Made by a program: the position numbers and the translations under genes. Shown piece after piece: positions 25,561-35,100 of a stretch of DNA of 52,146 bases. Positions within the stretch are counted from its first letter, which is position 1, and the number at the start of each line of letters is the position of its first letter. This DNA is from an uncultured Lachnospiraceae bacterium (GTDB lineage Bacteria > Bacillota > Clostridia > Lachnospirales > Lachnospiraceae). The notes beneath the pieces are model-generated. The model was not told the origin of the DNA and ran no database searches. It saw only the letters and a program-made list of their open reading frames with translations. Where the stretch lies: NCBI GenBank assembly GCA_910585905.1, contig CAJUID010000022.1, forward strand, positions 1-52,146, given 5' to 3'.

Positions 25561-25623
25561 TTATTCTCGCGTAAGCAACGAGCCAGACGCAATACTTACA
25601 AGGAACTGAAAGTTCCTTTGCAC
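25561..25623 (-). repeat. Dispersed intergenic repeat, full copy C
   Basis: Read on the minus strand it starts GTGCAAAGGAACTTTCAG and ends GCGAGAATAA, matching copy B (1529-1593) almost base for base, including the inner hairpin GGAACTTTCAGTTCC. It lies between the convergent ppk and MATE genes, directly after the ppk terminator. Confidence 0.85.
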
Positions 25624-25693
25624 TAGGCGGCTGCGCGTGGGTTGCTCTTCAGCGGGGTATTTGAATAGTTAATCCTAATAAAGTAAGTTATTA

Positions 25694-27064
25694 CTATAGG
25701 CTCTCCATCCATATCTTGCGCCGAAACAAAATAAAAGCAATCCCTAACCTGACACACTCTTCCAAAGATAATACAAAATACACCATCTCTATTGGCAGAT
25801 TCCATACAAATCCGGCGAGAAGCCCGAGAGGAACCCCAAACAGCCATGTCCCAATTAAATCTATCCACATCACATAATCTGTCTTTCCACCACTCCGAAT
25901 AATCCCTCCGCCAAGTATCATATTTAAAACCTTCACTGGCGCTATTACCGCAAATGCAATCAATAGGTTACCCGTCATTTTATGTAGCAAAGGTTTGACA
26001 CTATAAATCTTAACATAAAATGGGCTAGCGATTATCAATGCAACTGACAAAATAACAGAACCAACCAATCCATATTTCAATAATTTTTTTGATTCCTGAT
26101 ATGCCTTCTCAAACTGTTTTGCACCTAACGATTTTCCAATTAATATCCCCGCAGCCTGGGATAACCCGCTTAATGCCCCAATCAAAAGTGTCTGGACTGG
26201 GATTGTCATTGTCATAGCGGCACAGGCATCGGTACCGATATGGCCATAGATTGCCGTATAGATATTTTCACCAAGGCTCCACATAAATTCGCAGAGCAGC
26301 ATCGGACCAATAATTTTTAGGTATTGCTTCCGATTCCTTGTATCCGCAGATGTGTTGCGCCCAATCCATTTCCGCAATGCAATCCATCCCACCGCCAGAT
26401 GTTCTTCCTGCCTACGGATATGCCTGGCAAAAAATATCAAGATCATCACACAAGATACCGTCTGAGCAATCACACTGGCGAGCGCTGCGCCTTCCACTCC
26501 CATTTCTGGGAAAATCCATTTACCAAAAATCAATAGATAATTTAGCCCGGTATTTAGCACAAGGGCAAATATACTTGCATATAAGGGCAATGCAGCAGCT
26601 TCCATACACCGCAGCATTGTTGTGACGATAGAACTAACCGCCATTGGCAGAAAAGATACTGCCAAAATACGCAGATAATTTGCTGCCAACGACCTGGTTA
26701 CTTCGTCTTTTGTGTAGGCTCCCATAATAAATTCTGGAACTGCAATACAAAATATTAGAAAAGCAACAGCAAGCCCAATCGAAAATGCCAAATTTGTAAA
26801 AAAACTTCTGCTAACCGATTTCGCATCTTTTGAACCAATATATTGTGAAATCATAATCCCTGCTGCTGATGCAATGGCACCAAGCACTACAGAATACAGT
26901 GAGGCGAACTTTCCCCCAAGTCCGATTCCTGCAATGCTGTAGCTCCCAAGCTTGCCTATCATAATTTGGTCAATTACACTAAATGAAGATTGTAATAGTG
27001 ATTGTAGTGTTACTGGTAAAGCAATTTTCATTACCGTTCTTTTAAATGTCTCCCTCTTCCTCAT
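25694..27064 (-). CDS. MATE family efflux transporter
   Basis: A 456-residue membrane protein with about twelve hydrophobic segments in two similar halves, the fold of multidrug and toxic compound extrusion transporters that use ion gradients. The opening MKIALPVTLQSLLQSSFSVI and the D-Q-I-M-I-G-K-L-G pattern are typical of the DinF/NorM-like bacterial branch. The substrate is unknown. The ATG at 27064 has AGGAAACC just upstream and lies inside the last codons of the LacI-type gene (23-base overlap), so regulator and transporter form one unit. Confidence 0.88.
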   Translation of the reverse strand: MRKRETFKRTVMKIALPVTLQSLLQSSFSVIDQIMIGKLGSYSIAGIGLGGKFASLYSVVLGAIASAAGIMISQYIGSKDAKSVSRSFFTNLAFSIGLAVAFLIFCIAVPEFIMGAYTKDEVTRSLAANYLRILAVSFLPMAVSSIVTTMLRCMEAAALPLYASIFALVLNTGLNYLLIFGKWIFPEMGVEGAALASVIAQTVSCVMILIFFARHIRRQEEHLAVGWIALRKWIGRNTSADTRNRKQYLKIIGPMLLCEFMWSLGENIYTAIYGHIGTDACAAMTMTIPVQTLLIGALSGLSQAAGILIGKSLGAKQFEKAYQESKKLLKYGLVGSVILSVALIIASPFYVKIYSVKPLLHKMTGNLLIAFAVIAPVKVLNMILGGGIIRSGGKTDYVMWIDLIGTWLFGVPLGLLAGFVWNLPIEMVYFVLSLEECVRLGIAFILFRRKIWMESL

Positions 27065-28091
27065 GGTTTCCTGCCCCCTCTCTACTCTTCAACTCCCTAA
27101 CGCTGTCCCTCTCAACAAGGAAAACCGGAAGTTTCACGGTGGTTCGCTCCTCCGTTCCAGATTTTAAATTCTGTAGGATTGTTATGGCATTCTCTGCCCT
27201 AAGCCCTGCATCCTGGCCTATTGTTGTCAGCGCTGGAATACTGAAGCCACAAATTGGACTATTATCAAATCCTATCACAGATATATCATCTGGCACATGA
27301 ATGCCGCGCCCCCAAAGATAATGAATCAATTCAACCGCATAAAAATCCGAAACCGCAAAAACTGCTGTATACTCTAAAATCTCCGACTCCCTCTCCTGAT
27401 AAAACCTCACCCTCTCCTCGGCCTGCATTGGTATCTCCATAAAACATACTGCATCAGCACCCATTGCCTTTTTGCACCCTTCAATACGCTCTGAATCCAT
27501 ACAGACAAAATTATCCGAGATACAAAGCACCCTTCTATGCCCCATACGCTTTAGATAAGCCCCTGCCTGGCGGCCACCATCAAAATTATCAATTATAATA
27601 TTGCAGATTCTATGCGTCTCGCGAAAATATCCATCATACACCACAAATGGTATATGCATTGCCTCACGCAATTTTTTATAATCCTGCTCACAAAATCCAA
27701 TTAAAACCAGCCCCTCCATATTCCACATAGAAGCAAAACGAACAATCTCATCCCATTTTGTTGTTGCCTGCACCATCATAAAATAGCCAGCCTTTGCAAT
27801 TTCCCTCGATAGCGCATTAATCGATGCCGAAATAAAACCATCCTCCAAAACATGCCCCTCATATTTTTTGTGGTCATGTACAACAATACCAATGATCCTA
27901 GAATTATTCTGTGCCAGCAAAATCCCCGCCATACTCGGGACATAGGCTCTCTTTTCTAAAAGCTCCTGCACACGTTTTACTGTTTCCTCAGAAACTCTAC
28001 CAGTCTTTCCATGAATTACATTAGAAACTGTTGCCGTGCTAAGTCCCAGCTCTTCCGCAATATCCGATATCCGCACCCGCTCTTTCTGCAT
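27042..28091 (-). CDS. LacI family transcriptional regulator
   Basis: A 349-residue regulator. The N-terminal helix-turn-helix is RISDIAEELGLSTATVSNVIHGKTGRVS with the hinge helix MAGILLAQNN; the rest is a periplasmic-binding-protein-like effector domain with VIGFDNSPICGFSIPALTTI near its end. The ligand is probably a sugar or nucleoside but cannot be read from the sequence. ATG at 28091 is 6 bases after GGAGGG; the ATG at 28097 overlaps that site. The MATE gene overlaps its end. A promoter and a symmetric site with a central CG lie upstream, consistent with autoregulation. Confidence 0.9.
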   Translation of the reverse strand: MQKERVRISDIAEELGLSTATVSNVIHGKTGRVSEETVKRVQELLEKRAYVPSMAGILLAQNNSRIIGIVVHDHKKYEGHVLEDGFISASINALSREIAKAGYFMMVQATTKWDEIVRFASMWNMEGLVLIGFCEQDYKKLREAMHIPFVVYDGYFRETHRICNIIIDNFDGGRQAGAYLKRMGHRRVLCISDNFVCMDSERIEGCKKAMGADAVCFMEIPMQAEERVRFYQERESEILEYTAVFAVSDFYAVELIHYLWGRGIHVPDDISVIGFDNSPICGFSIPALTTIGQDAGLRAENAITILQNLKSGTEERTTVKLPVFLVERDSVRELKSREGAGNHEEEGDI

Positions 28092-28153
28092 TGACATCCC
28101 TCCCTGACAAAGACTTAGATTATAAGGAGCCATTTATAACTAACATAAACCAC

Positions 28154-28164
28154 TTCCTAAGGAA
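28154..28164. promoter_or_regulatory. Short palindrome just downstream of the LacI-gene promoter
   Basis: TTCCTAAGGAA is a perfect odd palindrome beginning 2 bases downstream of the -10 box, near the expected transcription start. It may be a second operator or chance. Confidence 0.3.
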
Positions 28165-28165
28165 C

Positions 28166-28194
28166 AGTATAATAAAGAAACGCTGTAATTTCAA
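28166..28194 (-). promoter_or_regulatory. Promoter of the LacI-MATE operon
   Basis: On the minus strand TTGAAA (28189-28194) and TATACT (28166-28171) are 17 bases apart, 75 bases ahead of the start codon. Confidence 0.75.
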
Positions 28195-28195
28195 A

Positions 28196-28211
28196 GGTTA
28201 AGCGCATAACC
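28196..28211. promoter_or_regulatory. Candidate LacI-type operator
   Basis: GGTTAAGCGCATAACC is a 16-base near-palindrome (14 of 16) with a central CG, the usual form for LacI family sites. It abuts the -35 box of the regulator's own promoter. Confidence 0.5.
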
Positions 28212-28278
28212 TCAAACAAAAATGCATTCTGTTTTTTAGGCAGATTGCATAAAACATCCTCCAGGAATATTACAACAA

Positions 28279-28306
28279 GGGGCATACCCATGACTGGATA
28301 TGCCCC
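28279..28306 (-). terminator. Hairpin after the chemoreceptor gene
   Basis: GGGGCATA (28279-28286) pairs with TATGCCCC (28299-28306). It lies 24 bases past the stop of the receptor gene. The T tract that follows on the minus strand is weak (TTGTTGT). Confidence 0.55.
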
Positions 28307-28329
28307 CCTATCGGATACACATATACTTG

Positions 28330-29808
28330 TTATACCTTTGCTTCGATATCTGCATTTAACACACTGGAGAGTTTTTCCATTCCTCCCTGTACATTTTCCA
28401 TGGATCTTAGGATATTCTCTACACCAGTTGCCTGCTCTTCTGTAGACGCACTGATTTCCGCTGTACTCTTTACAGAATGCTGTGAAATTTCCTCCACACG
28501 CTCCATTGCCTCTGAAAGCCGTTCTTTAATATCAATAATATTTGCCAGCTCTTCCTGCAACATATTAGTAACTGAGATAACTTCCTCAGAAGACTGAAGC
28601 ATGTTTTCAAAAATCTTAACTGTGTCATTTAGCTTCTCATTAGACTCTTCCACAATGACATTATTGTTGTCGATTACTTTATTTACTTCATTTACCGTGG
28701 AAATAACATCTTTTAATATTGTATCAATCTTCTGAGTTGCGGTAGACGACTCCCCAGACAGCATATTGATCTCATCCGCTACTACCGCAAAGCCTTTGCC
28801 CGCTTCACCAGCCCTTGCTGCCTCAATTGCCGCATTTAGGGCAAGCAGATTTGTCTGTTGTGCAATCTGGCTGATACTTTCGATAATCTCTCCAATTGAA
28901 TTTGATTTTTGTACCAGAGAAGTAACACCCTCTGACGCTACACGCGTAGACGCGATGTTTTCACTGAATTTCTTGGACAGAACCTCAATCGCTTGGATTC
29001 CCTCATCATTCTTTTCTTTTAACTGTTGCATTGTTTCAACAGTTTGAAGAACACGCCCCTTTGAATTTTCAATTTTATCGTTCAGATCACCAAATATATC
29101 AAGACTTCCCTTTACCTGCTGAATCTGCGTATCTGCACTGTCGGCAATCTCGCCTGTTGTAGCTGCGATCTCTGACGTACTCGCCTCAAAGTTATGTAAA
29201 GAATCATAAATCTTTGCAGAGGATTCCTCCAGTCCCTCAAATGCACTGCGGACATTTGATAAAAGATCCTCCATCTCATGTTCCTTTACCTCGACAGTCT
29301 GGAACAGCGAACGCGCTCTCTGAATAATAAATACCGCCACAAGCACTGCCAGGATATATACCAACCATACAAAAATCCAGATAGAAAGTGTATACATTGC
29401 AAGGTATGCCTTCTGGAATATAAACAGTGCAATTACATTTGGTACGATTGTAACTGCAGTACATACCTCTATCATACTAATATCATAATATGGCACTGCC
29501 AGAAACAATACCAAAAAATATGCTTCTGCCATTGCGCCAAAAGCCGCCGGGCTGCCACACACAATGGTTAATACTCCGCATAATGGCATTACAGAAACAT
29601 ACAGATACTTTGCATATTTCCCCAATGCCTTTTCAAAAAGTTTTATTAGTAAATCGGCAAGCACCATCGAAAGAACAATGCAGTCCTTTGCTGCCCCGTT
29701 ATTAAATAACAATACATACCCTAATGCTACACAAGGTATGACTGCTAGAAAAAGGAAGAAAATAAGATTCATCCTTTTTTCCTCATTTTTAAGAATGTCT
29801 AACTCCAT
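28330..29808 (-). CDS. Methyl-accepting chemotaxis-type receptor with multi-pass membrane domain
   Basis: A 492-residue protein. The first ~170 residues are hydrophobic with about six membrane segments and no large extracellular sensor domain. A coiled-coil signalling domain follows, with the conserved hairpin tip QIAQQTNLLALNAAIEAARAGEAGKGFAVVADEI (about 305-340). It should signal to a CheA/CheW array; no other chemotaxis or flagellar gene is in the window. No HAMP domain is obvious. The ATG at 29808 has GAGGAGG about 7 bases upstream. It appears to be monocistronic. Confidence 0.88.
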   Translation of the reverse strand: MELDILKNEEKRMNLIFFLFLAVIPCVALGYVLLFNNGAAKDCIVLSMVLADLLIKLFEKALGKYAKYLYVSVMPLCGVLTIVCGSPAAFGAMAEAYFLVLFLAVPYYDISMIEVCTAVTIVPNVIALFIFQKAYLAMYTLSIWIFVWLVYILAVLVAVFIIQRARSLFQTVEVKEHEMEDLLSNVRSAFEGLEESSAKIYDSLHNFEASTSEIAATTGEIADSADTQIQQVKGSLDIFGDLNDKIENSKGRVLQTVETMQQLKEKNDEGIQAIEVLSKKFSENIASTRVASEGVTSLVQKSNSIGEIIESISQIAQQTNLLALNAAIEAARAGEAGKGFAVVADEINMLSGESSTATQKIDTILKDVISTVNEVNKVIDNNNVIVEESNEKLNDTVKIFENMLQSSEEVISVTNMLQEELANIIDIKERLSEAMERVEEISQHSVKSTAEISASTEEQATGVENILRSMENVQGGMEKLSSVLNADIEAKV

Positions 29809-29845
29809 TGAACACCCTCCTCTTGCTCATTTTTTTTGTAGAAAA

Positions 29846-29931
29846 GGGCACAGACTCCGCCTGTGCCCTAGCAAAAAAGCCTATGGCTTTTTTGTCGGCA
29901 ACTACCCACACTATGGCGAAGTTTCCTCTGC
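29846..29931. repeat. Double-hairpin dispersed repeat, copy 2
   Basis: Hairpin 1 pairs GGGCACAG (29846-29853) with CTGTGCCC (29861-29868); hairpin 2 pairs CAAAAAAGCC (29872-29881) with GGCTTTTTTG (29885-29894). The tail reads GTCGG and later AAGTTTCCT. The layout and tail match 4741-4833. It lies between the end of the KAS III-like gene and the receptor gene and may act as a terminator. Confidence 0.7.
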
Positions 29932-29999
29932 ACAACTTGCTTTCACTAACTAAACACAATGAATCAAATCAATTATACCAATATACGTTCTTATGTTTT

Positions 30000-31001
30000 T
30001 TAGAACCGATACAACGAACAAGCGCAGGTTGTTCCAGCTCCTACTGTCCAGAAAATACCATAATCCCCACTTTGCAGCTCGTCATTCTCCAACGCTCTCT
30101 CACAAGCTAACATTGGGCTTGTCGTTCCGGTATATCCGAACTCGTCACCTATAAATGTAAATTTCTCAATATCCTCACCTAACTCATTGCATACTTCTTT
30201 AATGCTCTTCCATGCAAACTGGGACAAGAAATATCTTTTAATATCACTTTTTGTCAAGTTATTCCGAAAAAGAATTTCTTCGATAGAAATTGCGGCACTG
30301 TGAAAAGCTCCGCTGTAATCAAATGGTATCCAATGCACAAGCTTATCCTGTGTGGAAAGGCTTCGGTCTCTCATAACACTCGACAGCCCCTTTGCCGGGA
30401 ATACCATTTTATCATGATTGCTCGAATTCGTATAATAATCTGAATCCAGCAATCCCCTGTCTGTGTGGAATACATTTTCCAATACAATGGCACAGGCAGA
30501 ATCACCAAAATTAGAATACGCTAATGCTTCATTGTACCGGGAATACCGGTTCAACTGATCCGATCCTACAATTAACGCATATTTTATATTCTGATTGTTC
30601 TGCATTGCCTTTGATGCCTGATCCAACGCCACAACCATTCCTGCACAGTTTGCATTTAAATCAAACACGCAGCACTTTTGCCCTAAACCAAGCATAGCAT
30701 GCAATTTTACTGAATTTGGAGGCAACATAAATTCTGGAGTACCAGAAGAAAAAATCAATAACCCAATCTGTGAAGGTTTAACATATACTTTTTCCAATAC
30801 TTTTTTAGCCGCCTGATACCCCATAGTAACTATGTTTTCCGACTCATCATCAGAAAGATACCTGCTTTTCCTTCCGGTTGTTTCGAGAAGGCCTGAAATA
30901 TCCTCTCCCTGCTTCTTAAAATGTTCAATGAAAAATTCATTATCCACTTTATGCTCCGGATGATAGCTGGAAATCCCTCTTATCAATGCATTATTATCCA
31001 T
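30000..31001 (-). CDS. 3-oxoacyl-ACP synthase III-like protein with altered active site
   Basis: A 333-residue thiolase-fold protein resembling FabH (KAS III). The nucleophile Cys119 is present in DLNANCAGM, and GAGTTCACSLYRF is the glycine-rich end. The family's His and Asn do not seem to be present: the HQAN position reads SQFA (Ser260) and the GNTS position reads GYTG (Tyr290). A normal decarboxylating condensation is therefore doubtful; an acyl transfer or thioester-based reaction is more likely, as in other KAS III-like acyltransferases. ATG at 31001 is 8 bases after AAGGAG. It follows the alpha/beta hydrolase gene by 60 bases in the same direction. Confidence 0.75.
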   Translation of the reverse strand: MDNNALIRGISSYHPEHKVDNEFFIEHFKKQGEDISGLLETTGRKSRYLSDDESENIVTMGYQAAKKVLEKVYVKPSQIGLLIFSSGTPEFMLPPNSVKLHAMLGLGQKCCVFDLNANCAGMVVALDQASKAMQNNQNIKYALIVGSDQLNRYSRYNEALAYSNFGDSACAIVLENVFHTDRGLLDSDYYTNSSNHDKMVFPAKGLSSVMRDRSLSTQDKLVHWIPFDYSGAFHSAAISIEEILFRNNLTKSDIKRYFLSQFAWKSIKEVCNELGEDIEKFTFIGDEFGYTGTTSPMLACERALENDELQSGDYGIFWTVGAGTTCACSLYRF

Positions 31002-31061
31002 TTTCAACACTCCTTCACATTTGTATTTTCGTTATAGCTATCTCTAAACTTGTATTTCTTT

Positions 31062-31826
31062 TCAGAGACACATTTTAAGAAAGGAAAGAACCTTATCCCT
31101 GACAAGAGCAGTATCCTCATAAATAGCACCATGCCCTTTGTTCGGAATCATTAAAAGCTGGCTGCCTTCAATTCTTTTCCAAGTCTCTACTGCAGCTGTC
31201 GGCAATACAATTCTGTCATTATTGCCATGCACCATCATAGCCGGAATGGAAATTTCACGACATGCTTCCAAATTGTCATAACGGTTGGAAGCCATCAAAT
31301 CCCCATATCCTATTACATCCGCTACCTTGGTTGAAGCAAACAGCTCTGTAATGCGCTCCACATCTGCTTCCGGCGTATCTGTACCAAAAAGAGTCCCCAG
31401 AATATCTTCTGTCCTAAACTTCTCCACAGGCATAGCTTTTAAGTCATCAATGAGAGGAGTATGATGTTTCAGATCCCCTCCACTGCTTAGCAGCACAATA
31501 CCTGCAAGTTCAAGATTCTTCCGTATAGCAATCTCGCAGGTAATTGCACCACCCATTGAATAGCCTAACAGAATAATCTTTTCAGTAACCACCTTCTGCT
31601 TCTGCAGTTCCTTAATTGTGTTCTCCACATCTTCTGCAAATACGCGTACTTCCTCTGGTTCCTCTCCTTCGGACTGACCGTGTGCCGTCAAGTCAAAAAC
31701 AACACAATTATAATCCACAAATTCCTTTGCCAATGGAAGCATACCTTCCTTGGTCATAGTGGAACCATGCAGAAAAACCAGTGTGACTTCGCTGTCCTTA
31801 CGGCCAGCTTTCTCATAAGCTAACAT
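31062..31826 (-). CDS. Alpha/beta hydrolase
   Basis: A 254-residue cytoplasmic hydrolase. The nucleophile elbow is GYSMGG (Ser90), the oxyanion-hole sequence is LHGST (20-23), Asp204 lies in HGNNDRIV and His232 in KGHGAIY, giving a full catalytic triad. The substrate is unknown; ester or thioester hydrolysis is likely. Together with the downstream KAS III-like gene it may make or trim an acyl product. AGGAGG-like AAGGAGG precedes the ATG. Confidence 0.85.
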   Translation of the reverse strand: MLAYEKAGRKDSEVTLVFLHGSTMTKEGMLPLAKEFVDYNCVVFDLTAHGQSEGEEPEEVRVFAEDVENTIKELQKQKVVTEKIILLGYSMGGAITCEIAIRKNLELAGIVLLSSGGDLKHHTPLIDDLKAMPVEKFRTEDILGTLFGTDTPEADVERITELFASTKVADVIGYGDLMASNRYDNLEACREISIPAMMVHGNNDRIVLPTAAVETWKRIEGSQLLMIPNKGHGAIYEDTALVRDKVLSFLKMCL

Positions 31827-32123
31827 ACTTTTTCCTCCTTGCTTTCATTTTTCTTTTGCTTCTAAATGTACTTTTTCTCTCGTAGCCGATATTCCAATGG
31901 TAACATCATACCAAATTTTACCAAATTAATAAAGCCTTTTGACGAAAAAGGTTAGACTTTTTAAAAGCCACTTGGTACATATTCACAAAAAAGGATAAAT
32001 ATTCTACCGCACCACAATTCAATCCCCCTGTTTTATAGAAACTTTACAATAACCTATATACTGTCCCGATTGTTAATCAAATTTCCCTTTCCGAATATAT
32101 AATTAATTTTTGCACAATATAAA
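31827..32123. other. Intergenic region upstream of the alpha/beta hydrolase
   Basis: Nearly 300 A+T-rich bases with no gene. It holds a weak promoter for the hydrolase (TATGAT at 31905-31910, poor -35 at 31928-31933) overlapped by two TACCAAATT repeats 10 bases apart. I see no ORF or RNA gene. Confidence 0.5.
31909..31927. repeat. Tandem TACCAAATT repeats in the hydrolase promoter
   Basis: TACCAAATT occurs at 31909-31917 and 31919-31927, one helical turn apart and overlapping the presumed -10 and spacer of the hydrolase-KAS III operon. This is a likely repressor or activator site. Confidence 0.4.
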
Positions 32124-32155
32124 AAGCTGAGAATAATCTACATTACCCTCAGCTT
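32124..32155 (-). terminator. Intrinsic terminator of purL
   Basis: AAGCTGAG (32124-32131) pairs with CTCAGCTT (32148-32155). On the minus strand the stem runs into TTTTTA. It is 41 bases after the purL stop. Confidence 0.75.
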
Positions 32156-32195
32156 CTCTATTATTGATAATATTAGGTTGTAAGCAACTAAAATC

Positions 32196-35100
32196 TTATT
32201 TAAAGTAAGAAACACCTGACTCAAAAACATACTGGTTCTGGTTCCCATAGATATTCAGCGCAACTCCAGTTCCGATACGCTCTGAGTGCGCCATCTTGCC
32301 CAGTATTCTTCCATCCGGGCTTGTAATTCCCTCAATTGCCGCATAGGACGCATTCGGATTAAAATCTTCATCCATTGTCGGATTTCCCTGCAAATCTACA
32401 TAACGGGTTGCCACCTGCCCATTTTCAAAAAGCTTCTGAATCATCTCCTCGGAAGCAACAAAACGCCCCTCTCCGTGGGATGCCGGAATTGCATAAACGC
32501 CGCCAAGCTCTGCTTTCATAAGCCAAGGGGACTTATTTGTGCAAACCTTTGTGTAGACAGATTTAGAAATATGCCTGCCAATTCTGTTTGTTGTCAGAGT
32601 CGGCGCATCCGAAGTCTGCGGTTTAATCTCGCCAAACGGAACAAGCCCAAGCTTAATTAACGCCTGGAAACCGTTACAAATACCGAGTGCCAGACCATCT
32701 CGCTTCTGTAAAAGATCATGCACTGCCTCCATAATTTTTGGATTTCTAAACACAGATGCAATAAATTTTGCAGAACCATCTGGCTCATCACCGGCACTAA
32801 ACCCACCAGAGAACATCAAAATCTGAGATTCTCTTATAGCTGCCTCAAATGCTTTGACTGACTCCACAATCTGCCCCTCTGTCATATTCCGAAATACAAC
32901 TGTCTTAACATCTGCGCCGGCAAGCTCAAATGCCTTAGCCGCATCATATTCGCAGTTTGTTCCTGGAAATACCGGAATAAACACCTGCGGCCTTGCAACT
33001 TTTTGTTTTGCAGTATAAACCGAACCTGCATCAAACAAAGAATCCTCCAGCACTTTCTTCTCAACACCAGAACGGGTTGCAAACACGCTCTCAAGTCTAC
33101 CCATCCAGCTCTCAAGCGACTCTTCCATAGAAATCACAACATTTCCCACCACAAATTCAGCCGTATCAGTAACTGTACCAATCTTCTGATATTCCACAGA
33201 AATCTTCTCTAAACTCTCTACTGGCACTTCTGCAATCACAGAGCCGTAATCCTTTGTAAACAACATTTCTTTCTCAATGCCTTCCGCAATCGTTACACCA
33301 AGGTTATTTCCAAATGCCATTTTGCTGACTGCCTCACAGATTCCGCCATAACCAACCGCATAAGCAGAAACAAGAACCTTATTATGGATCATTCCTGTTA
33401 TGCTGTCATAAAGCGCCATAAGCTGCCCGTAATCCGGCAGGGAATACTTGTCCTTCTTAATATCAAATTTGATTAAAACATTTCCAGCCTTTTTTAGTTC
33501 TGGTGTTACTACATCCTGAATCGTCGCCACATCTACCGCAAAAGAACAGAGTGTCGGAGGCACGTCAATCTTATCAAATGTGCCGGACATGCTGTCTTTT
33601 CCGCCAATAGACGGAAGCCCCAACTTCATCTGCGCGTCATATGCGCCAAGCAAAGCTGCCATCGGCTCACCCCAGCGCGCTGCATCTTCGCCCAGGCGAC
33701 GGAAATATTCCTGGAATGTAAAACGGATTTTTCGGAAATCTCCACCAGAAGCCACAATCTTAGCCACGGAAGAAATCACTGCATAGACAGCGCCATGATA
33801 CGGGCTCCAACTTGTAAGATATGGGTCCATCCCATAGCTCATCATGGTTACTGTATCGCACTTGCCGGAAAGCACCGGAAGCTTTGCAATCATGGTCTGA
33901 ATCGGAGTAAGCTGCGTCTTACCTCCATAAGGCATAACTACTGTTGAAGCCCCAATCGAGCTATCAAACATCTCCACAAGCCCCTTCTGGGAGCAGACAT
34001 TTAAATCATGTAATGTAGAAAGCCATGCCTCTTTCACATCGGAAACGTCTGTCTTCTGCTCAAAATAGTTTTCCTCTTCCTTTGGCATCGTGACATGGAC
34101 ATCCGTCTCCTGGTGCGCCCCATTGGTATCAAGGAATGCCCTTGATATATCGACAATCACCTTGCCTCTCCAGGAAAGTACCAGCCTAGGCTCCTCCATA
34201 ACCTCTGCTACAACGACCGCCTCCAAGTTTTCCTCCTCGGCAAACGCTAACATCTTGTCAACATCGCCTGGTGCAACAACAACTGCCATACGCTCCTGGG
34301 ACTCTGAAATTGCAAGCTCTGTCCCATCTAGGCCGGCATATTTCTTCGGTACTTTATCAAGATTTACTGTCAACCCAGCTGCCAGCTCACCAATTGCAAC
34401 CGAAACACCGCCCGCACCAAAATCATTACATTTTTTAATAATGGAGCTAACCTCTTCCCTGCGAAACAGCCTTTGAATCTTGCGCTCTGTCGGTGCATTT
34501 CCTTTCTGCACCTCAGCACCGCATACATCAATTGACTTTGTTGTATGTGCCTTGGAAGAACCTGTCGCACCACCAATACCATCACGCCCAGTACGGCCGC
34601 CAAGCAGGATAATAATATCTCCCGGATCACTATTTTCACGGATTACATTGCGGCGTGGAGCTGCACCCATAACTGCACCAATCTCCATACGCTTCGCGAC
34701 ATAATTTGGATGGTACACCTCATTTACCAGCCCCGTCGCTAGGCCAATCTGATTACCATAAGAGCTGTATCCCTGCGCCGCCCCCGTTACAATTTTCCTC
34801 TGCGGAAGTTTCCCCTTTAATGTATCCTTCATTGACACAGTAGGGTCTGCTGCCCCTGTCACGCGCATTGCCTGATAGACATAGCCGCGCCCTGACAATG
34901 GATCACGAATTGCTCCACCGAGGCAGGTAGCCGCACCTCCAAATGGCTCTATCTCCGTTGGATGATTATGTGTCTCATTCTTGAAAAAGACAAGCCACTC
35001 CTCCTCTTTTCCATCAACCGTTACCGGAACCACAATAGAGCAGGCATTAATCTCGTCAGACTCTTCCATATCCTCTAACTTTCCATCCGCTTTCAGCTTA

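Noticed and set aside
28330..29808. Chemotaxis gene as evidence for a local motility cluster
   Set aside because: No flagellar or che genes are nearby, so only a lone receptor can be claimed.
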